From Skeletonema tropicum (taxonomy: Eukaryota; Bacillariophyta; Thalassiosirophyceae; Thalassiosirales; Thalassiosiraceae), in NCBI GenBank assembly GCA_037178625.1, contig CM074137.1, positions 744,001-808,000 on the forward strand: a stretch of 64,000 bases of DNA, written 5' to 3'. Of the stretch, positions 59,454 to 64,000 are shown in pieces (within the stretch, counting starts at the first letter, position 1; each line of letters begins with the position of its first letter). The notes under the pieces are model-generated. The model made no database searches, had not been told where the DNA came from, and saw only the letters and a list, made by a program, of their open reading frames with translations. Position numbers and translations under genes: made by a program.

Positions 59454-60459
59454 CTGAGCAAGAACAAAGCAAGCACATAGATGCCTTTTAGTAAATATAT
59501 TGACAGTTTTGGTGTCTACTTCGGTTATTATACTCATTTAAATATAAATACCTGCAGAAATGATGCACTTTTTATTAGGAAGTATTACATGCATCTTCGT
59601 ATCACAAACATATATGACGTTCTCGTAAGGACTATCACATGTACTTTTTCTACTCTCAATACTGTACAGTGACTGAGACCTCCTCCAGCACCAGCACTGC
59701 TGATCCGCCCATCACTGAATCCAAGAAATATTGCTACAACTACGTGCTGAATTTATAACAATGGCTCAGTTGTGGATGAGTGCCTCTAGGGCTTGTAGGG
59801 GTTCGAGTGGAAAATGCAAATGATGATGGTTGGGTCGGGAATATATCGAGGCTTCGGTCGATGGCAGTATTACTTATGCTCCGATGGTGTGCATAGAGTC
59901 ACGTCTCGCTTTTCTTTCCCTGTACATGTGTACCAGTACCAGTATTGATCTTGTACTAATGTCACGCGGCTGACGGGTACACAGCTCCTCCTTCATCCTT
60001 CATTTGCAATCAGTATTGTAGCCTCGGAATGAAGGAGAGGTGAAAAAAAGAAGAAGAGGAGAAAAAAGGAAGAACCGATTGAAAGAATAGTCAACATTCC
60101 ACGTAGGAATTAATACTTTGAACACCGATGTGAAGCCACACACTGCCCGATCGATGATGCATGTGAGAAGGTAAAAGAGTGAGTGCAAGCCGATGGTCTC
60201 CGATGGCGTCCACCAAAAATTCCAAGAATGAGGTAGTCGGCGACCACGAGTCTTGTATTGTCGAAGCAAGAGATCGAAGGTACACCGAGGAAGACGCAAG
60301 CCCCGCCTGTGGCGAGAAGGGTGCGATGAGCGATATCGTTGGCACACACGATGATGGAGATGGATGATGATGATGGGAGAGAGAAAACCCAGTAGTATCG
60401 ATATCGATATTGATGTTTACTGAGCAATACACTAAGGATCACTGAGGGGGGAAAGCACG
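59454..60459. other. Intergenic region, no supported gene
   Basis: 1 kb. Overlapping short minus-strand frames at 60000-60496 and a plus frame at 60179-60367 show no recognisable motif. An ATCGATATCGATAT run near 60397 and a CCAGTACCAGTA repeat near 59932 are the only structure seen. Confidence 0.3.
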
Positions 60460-61365
60460 ATGAATCCAAATGCAACAAATTGTGATCATGGTACAAAGTC
60501 GTTGAACGAATGTTTCGATGTCAACGATGAGCTCTGTTGTAATCCATGTTACGAAGCGCAGCTAGCGCCAGGAACGATGATGGAAAAAATAGATATGAAT
60601 ATCCCTTCCGACGTTATGTTTGTCTTCGAAAACTACAGCTTTGATGAAGAGTACTCCTCCGAATTGTCTTCTTTTCAAGACTCAACGACTTTTGGTTCGT
60701 CTACTCAATATCCTACCGTATGTAGAAGACGGTTGAACAACACCAATACTCATTATGTTGTTGCACCCTTGTCAAAAGAGCAATCTTGTCTGGACAAGAA
60801 ATCAATGCAAACAGAGAAGGAACCAGTCATTAAAGAGGTACAAGTAAAAGGAAGTGCAAACATTTACAGAGATGAAGGTTATGATGAAGGTGTGGAACTG
60901 ATCTACGGAAGCAAAGCTCACTTGAAGAAGATAGGTATGCGCCAACGCTTCATACCTTTACGACGGATTAGAACGATGATGACGACTTCCTTCAATCAGA
61001 CTTTAAAGCTGCAGGGATCTGGAGGTAGTACCAAGTCTCTATCATCGTCGGACGAAGAGAGCAACGTGGACGATGTGACTGAGAAAGAAAAGGATGCTGA
61101 AGGTGTTACCAAGAAGAAGCCCAAGGCCAAGAAGCAATCGGAGAAATTATTAGAAAAGCAGATGATGAATGCACAACGGAAACATGAAAAAGATCAAAAG
61201 GCCAAAGCCAAGAGGGCAAAAAGAGAAGCAAGGAAAAACAAAGGCAGAGATTCAACTCATTTCTGTTCAGCACTAAAGAATTTGTATGGGAAGAAACATG
61301 TCAATGTGAACGAGTTAAATGTTCACAGTGGGATTTGTGTTCAAGAAGTATGGAGAACAACGTAA
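60460..61365 (+). CDS. Uncharacterised protein with a basic coiled-coil tail
   Basis: 301 aa, one exon. The N-terminal part has a Cys pair region (ELCCNPCYEAQ) and a short acidic block (FENYSFDEEYSSEL). The middle has GYDEGVELIYGSKAHLKKIGMRQRFIPLRRIR. Residues about 200-275 are a charged Lys/Glu helix (EKLLEKQMMNAQRKHEKDQKAKAKRAKREARKNKG). No family was recognised; a nuclear or RNA-associated role is possible from charge only. Confidence 0.6.
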   Translation: MNPNATNCDHGTKSLNECFDVNDELCCNPCYEAQLAPGTMMEKIDMNIPSDVMFVFENYSFDEEYSSELSSFQDSTTFGSSTQYPTVCRRRLNNTNTHYVVAPLSKEQSCLDKKSMQTEKEPVIKEVQVKGSANIYRDEGYDEGVELIYGSKAHLKKIGMRQRFIPLRRIRTMMTTSFNQTLKLQGSGGSTKSLSSSDEESNVDDVTEKEKDAEGVTKKKPKAKKQSEKLLEKQMMNAQRKHEKDQKAKAKRAKREARKNKGRDSTHFCSALKNLYGKKHVNVNELNVHSGICVQEVWRTT

Positions 61366-61731
61366 GGCTGTTGTGTGTATATTATGTGAAGTGAGTAAAG
61401 TTCCAAGCTAAGCAAAGTTAGCATGAAACCAAAACTAATTTAGATTATTGTTCGAACAACCTCATTGGAACACAATCACTATCATCGAGCGTGGTGAGCA
61501 TTATCTCTTTCTTCACCGTCAAGTACCCGTAGTGATAATGAAACATTGATTGTTTTCTTTTTTCTTTCGTGCATAGCCTAGCACCAACGATTTGACGATG
61601 GCAAAGCATCGACTTCTTTCTGTTTCTTCCTTTCTATTAAATCAGTATAAAGACAAATATCCCCTTCTACGAACCTACACCCCATCCACATTGCATTATG
61701 TGTTTTCATCGCATCTATTTATTCCCATTTC
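61366..61731. other. Intergenic region between convergent genes, nothing recognised
   Basis: 366 bp; only 3' flanking sequence was seen. Confidence 0.3.
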
Positions 61732-63181
61732 TTACTCAGAACCCTTCTTCTTTTTTGTTGGCCTGTACTGACTAATCAACACACAATGGTCCCTCTCATA
61801 AGGTTCCAAAGTCAATTGTTCCAATGGCTTGAAATTCTCACTCTGCAACTTGCTAACCTCTCTTCGGAACACAGCCTCAGGTGCCGCAGTGGAATCAATA
61901 CAACTAGCCTTAATTGAGATAACCGAGTGTCCTCCATTTTTAAGGAAGTAGTGTGAGTTGAGCGCAACAATACGTGCTTGATCTGGTTGAGCAACATCAG
62001 CAAAGACACAGTCTACCATACCCACGAGCATTCGGTATTTCAATGGGTGACGTGCATCCTCAATGATTGGGATGACATTGGTACGGCCCTTGGCAACATT
62101 AAGGAGATCACGACCAGGACGATGGGAGAATTCTACAGCGTACACATTTCCCTTGGGACCGACAATATCGGAAACGTGAGAGACTGATGTTCCTGCAGCT
62201 GCTCCAAGGTAGAGTACCTTGGAGCCAGGCTTGATCCAAATGTTGTCTACACCACCAAGAATGGCGGCAGCCACTATATTGTCCAAGAAATGAGTATTTC
62301 AGATGAAGATATGAGCATGAATAGAGCCAGAAAAGAAACAAGAGACTTGTGTGCATGAAAAAGAAGAGATAATGGACCAACTCACACTTGGATCTAAAGG
62401 GGTTCCAAACCCTGTATTCTACCTTGACAGCATTGCCATCTGGTCCAGGTGGACTTTCCACACTTATCCTCTTCTCGCCATACACTGCAACTCCAGGTGT
62501 ACTATTCAATGTGACCAAGGCATCTTCTTTTCCACGAGCGATAAAGACACCCTCGTGACGATGCGGTTCAATTACAACCTTGGCGCCACCCTTCATGCCA
62601 CCTCCTCCACGTCCACCACCGCGTCCACCACCTTTTTATGTTTCAAGAAACAATGAAGGATGAGTTTGAGCAAGAATAATGAATATATGAATGTTGATGC
62701 ATATCTTGAAAAAGCGCAAATCAGTGCACATAATAATATATCGTACCTCTTCCTCCGCCTCTTCCACCGCCTCTTCCTCCACCACGTCCACCACCTCTTC
62801 CTCCGCCTCCTCTACCTCTGTTGTATTGAATTCGTTAAAAACAATAGCAAACGGGATTAGTTAGTTGCAGAAGTTGCATAATTCGATGCAAGAGATTTGT
62901 TCATTTACGCTTTGGATAGTCCCAAAATGATCTTTACAAGCTTGACGAAGTGCATCTGAGCTTATCATCTCACTTTTCCACATTTCATTCTCCAGACGTC
63001 AGCTCATCCCACCCATCATTTTACCCTCCTACCAATCACATCCATCAACTTCACATCTATCATCCATCATCGGCACGTACCTGCCTCCACCACCTCTTCC
63101 ACCACCACCACGACCTCCTGGCGATCTTCCACCTCTGCCTCCTCTTCCTCCGGGTGATCTACCTCCAAATCGTCCTGACAT
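61732..63181 (-). CDS. FBL: Fibrillarin, rRNA 2'-O-methyltransferase
   Basis: Four exons: 63081-63181, 62747-62817, 62386-62631 and 61732-62273. All introns obey GT-AG and keep phase. Exons 1-3 together encode the N-terminal Gly/Arg-rich domain (RGGRGG and GGGRGGG repeats). Exon 3 continues [24 protein letters not shown]...[11 protein letters not shown]. Exon 4 starts in phase (L)[16 protein letters not shown] and carries the SAM-binding methyltransferase ([47 protein letters not shown]), ending TKKKKGSE. Fibrillarin is the catalytic subunit of box C/D snoRNPs in the nucleolus. Its methylation targets are set by snoRNA guides. Confidence 0.95.
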
Positions 63182-63430
63182 TGTTTAGCTCTCTATGTAT
63201 ATATAGTAGTTGTTGTTCTTTCACTGACTGTATCTCTCCGCGGTGCAGCTGGCTATCATTATTTGATAGATTTGATCGATGGTTTTTGCTTGATGATTGA
63301 TTTTGATTGATGGGTGGTGAGATTTGGCGGGAGCGCCGTCTTGCGTCGTCTCACGATCTTCAGCTTGCTAATCTGCAGTTGCAGTCTGCAGCCATAAGCC
63401 ATAGCAATAGCAGTGATGAAAATAACAACC
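63182..63430. promoter_or_regulatory. Bidirectional promoter between fibrillarin and the last gene
   Basis: 249 bp between divergent starts (63181 minus, 63431 plus). TATATATAG at 63199-63207 lies just upstream of the fibrillarin start. Confidence 0.4.
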
Positions 63431-64000
63431 ATGCCGTCATCGATCCTACACAGCCTCTCAACCTTCCTATCACGCCGCTACAATCTCAACAGCACCCCCA
63501 GTGATCGTGATCGTGAATCACTCGCACGTGATGTAGCCTACAGTCTCAAACATATCCCTACTACTACTACTACCACTGCCTCGCCACAATCACACCGCCA
63601 ACAGCAGCAACTGGATACCACTTCCGTAGAAGATGGCAATGATCCATTAGAAACAACCTTAGTAGAGTTAGAGGAAGCATTGACTAATTGTGAATCATCG
63701 CTGGATCAGTTTGAAACGAAGGAGAGGTTTTTGTACGTGCGTATTGAGAGGTATAGAGAGATGATTCGTGAGAGGGAGTGTGTTCTTGCTGGAATACTAC
63801 AACAGCGAGAGGGCGGGGGACAAGAGCAAAAAATAATAGGGTCAAGTAGTGATGATGATTATGACAACGATGCGAATACTAGCGCTAGTAGTGATAAAGG
63901 AGAAGAAGACGAAGCAACAACAATGGTAGATGCACAAGTACCAGAAACACAAGACAACGATGTGGAGAACAATGACATCAAAAATAATAACAATAATCTG
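63431..64000 (+). CDS. Uncharacterised coiled-coil protein, 5' part
   Basis: Open from ATG 63431 to the window end (190 codons, no stop). It begins MPSSILHSLSTFLSRRYNL. A Thr/Gln-rich linker follows, then an amphipathic helix (LVELEEALTNCESSLDQFETKERFLYVRIERYREMIRERE). A Ser/Asp/Asn-rich acidic segment runs to the edge. No family was recognised. The uninterrupted frame and the sustained coiled-coil pattern support a real gene. Confidence 0.6.
   Translation, partial: MPSSILHSLSTFLSRRYNLNSTPSDRDRESLARDVAYSLKHIPTTTTTTASPQSHRQQQQLDTTSVEDGNDPLETTLVELEEALTNCESSLDQFETKERFLYVRIERYREMIRERECVLAGILQQREGGGQEQKIIGSSSDDDYDNDANTSASSDKGEEDEATTMVDAQVPETQDNDVENNDIKNNNNNL

Noticed and set aside
60000..60496. 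Overlapping minus-strand frames near 60.0-60.5 kb
   Set aside because: Three frames overlap, none with conserved motifs or sustained composition.

Overview
The window looks like nuclear DNA of a diatom (stramenopile), probably a centric one. The evidence is an aureochrome-type photoreceptor (bZIP followed by a LOV domain with GRNCRFLQ), a PEP synthase whose N-terminus resembles a diatom plastid presequence with a Phe at the cleavage site, a divergent diatom-type cyclin, short introns (about 95-215 nt) with GTRAGT-like donors, a Ty1/copia element, and many Ser/Thr/Asn-rich low-complexity proteins. There is one 500-N assembly gap (40754-41253), inside the aureochrome gene. The genus cannot be fixed from the sequence alone.

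Layout. 1-9.3 kb is conserved gene space: plastid-type PEP synthase (partial), a cytochrome-b5-like (neuferricin-type) secreted protein, a MYND/RING/Sel1 protein, a lysine-rich chromatin-type protein with a PIP-like motif, and the alpha subunit of AP-2. 9.8-14.9 kb holds a 1701-aa ankyrin/EF-hand/kinase protein ending in the prenylation motif CVIM. 15-25.7 kb is a birth-and-death zone. It has two further MYND/RING/Sel1 copies (one split by a small transposon, one with half of its MYND finger deleted), a TTAA-flanked piggyBac-like element, and two near-identical ankyrin-like genes with duplicated flanks. 25.9-38.9 kb is a transposon island. It contains a copia element with identical LTRs and a 5-bp target duplication but broken coding frames, a foldback element with another inverted-repeat element nested in one arm, a possible Helitron remnant, minisatellites, and a second complete LTR element (121-bp identical LTRs, ATTTC target duplication) that carries one non-gag/pol gene of 377 aa. 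39-64 kb returns to gene space: a small secreted coiled-coil protein, aureochrome, a membrane GGCT-fold protein, a phospho-linker-type protein plus its degenerate copy, a 2-oxoglutarate oxygenase, broken Mpp10-like and aquaporin genes, a four-TM protein, a repeat-rich nuclear-type protein, a membrane PDZ protein, a glycosyltransferase-sulfotransferase fusion, a cyclin, a basic coiled-coil protein, fibrillarin (four exons) and a partial gene running off the end.

The genes are mostly independent, closely spaced units in divergent or convergent pairs, with no operon-like logic. The strongest candidates for something undescribed are the LTR element at 37383-38849 that carries a cargo-like gene, and the possibly farnesylated ankyrin/EF-hand/kinase protein. 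Several reading frames here open only with TTG or GTG, so starts were reassigned to the first credible ATG. Splice sites were chosen by reading-phase continuity and family conservation.
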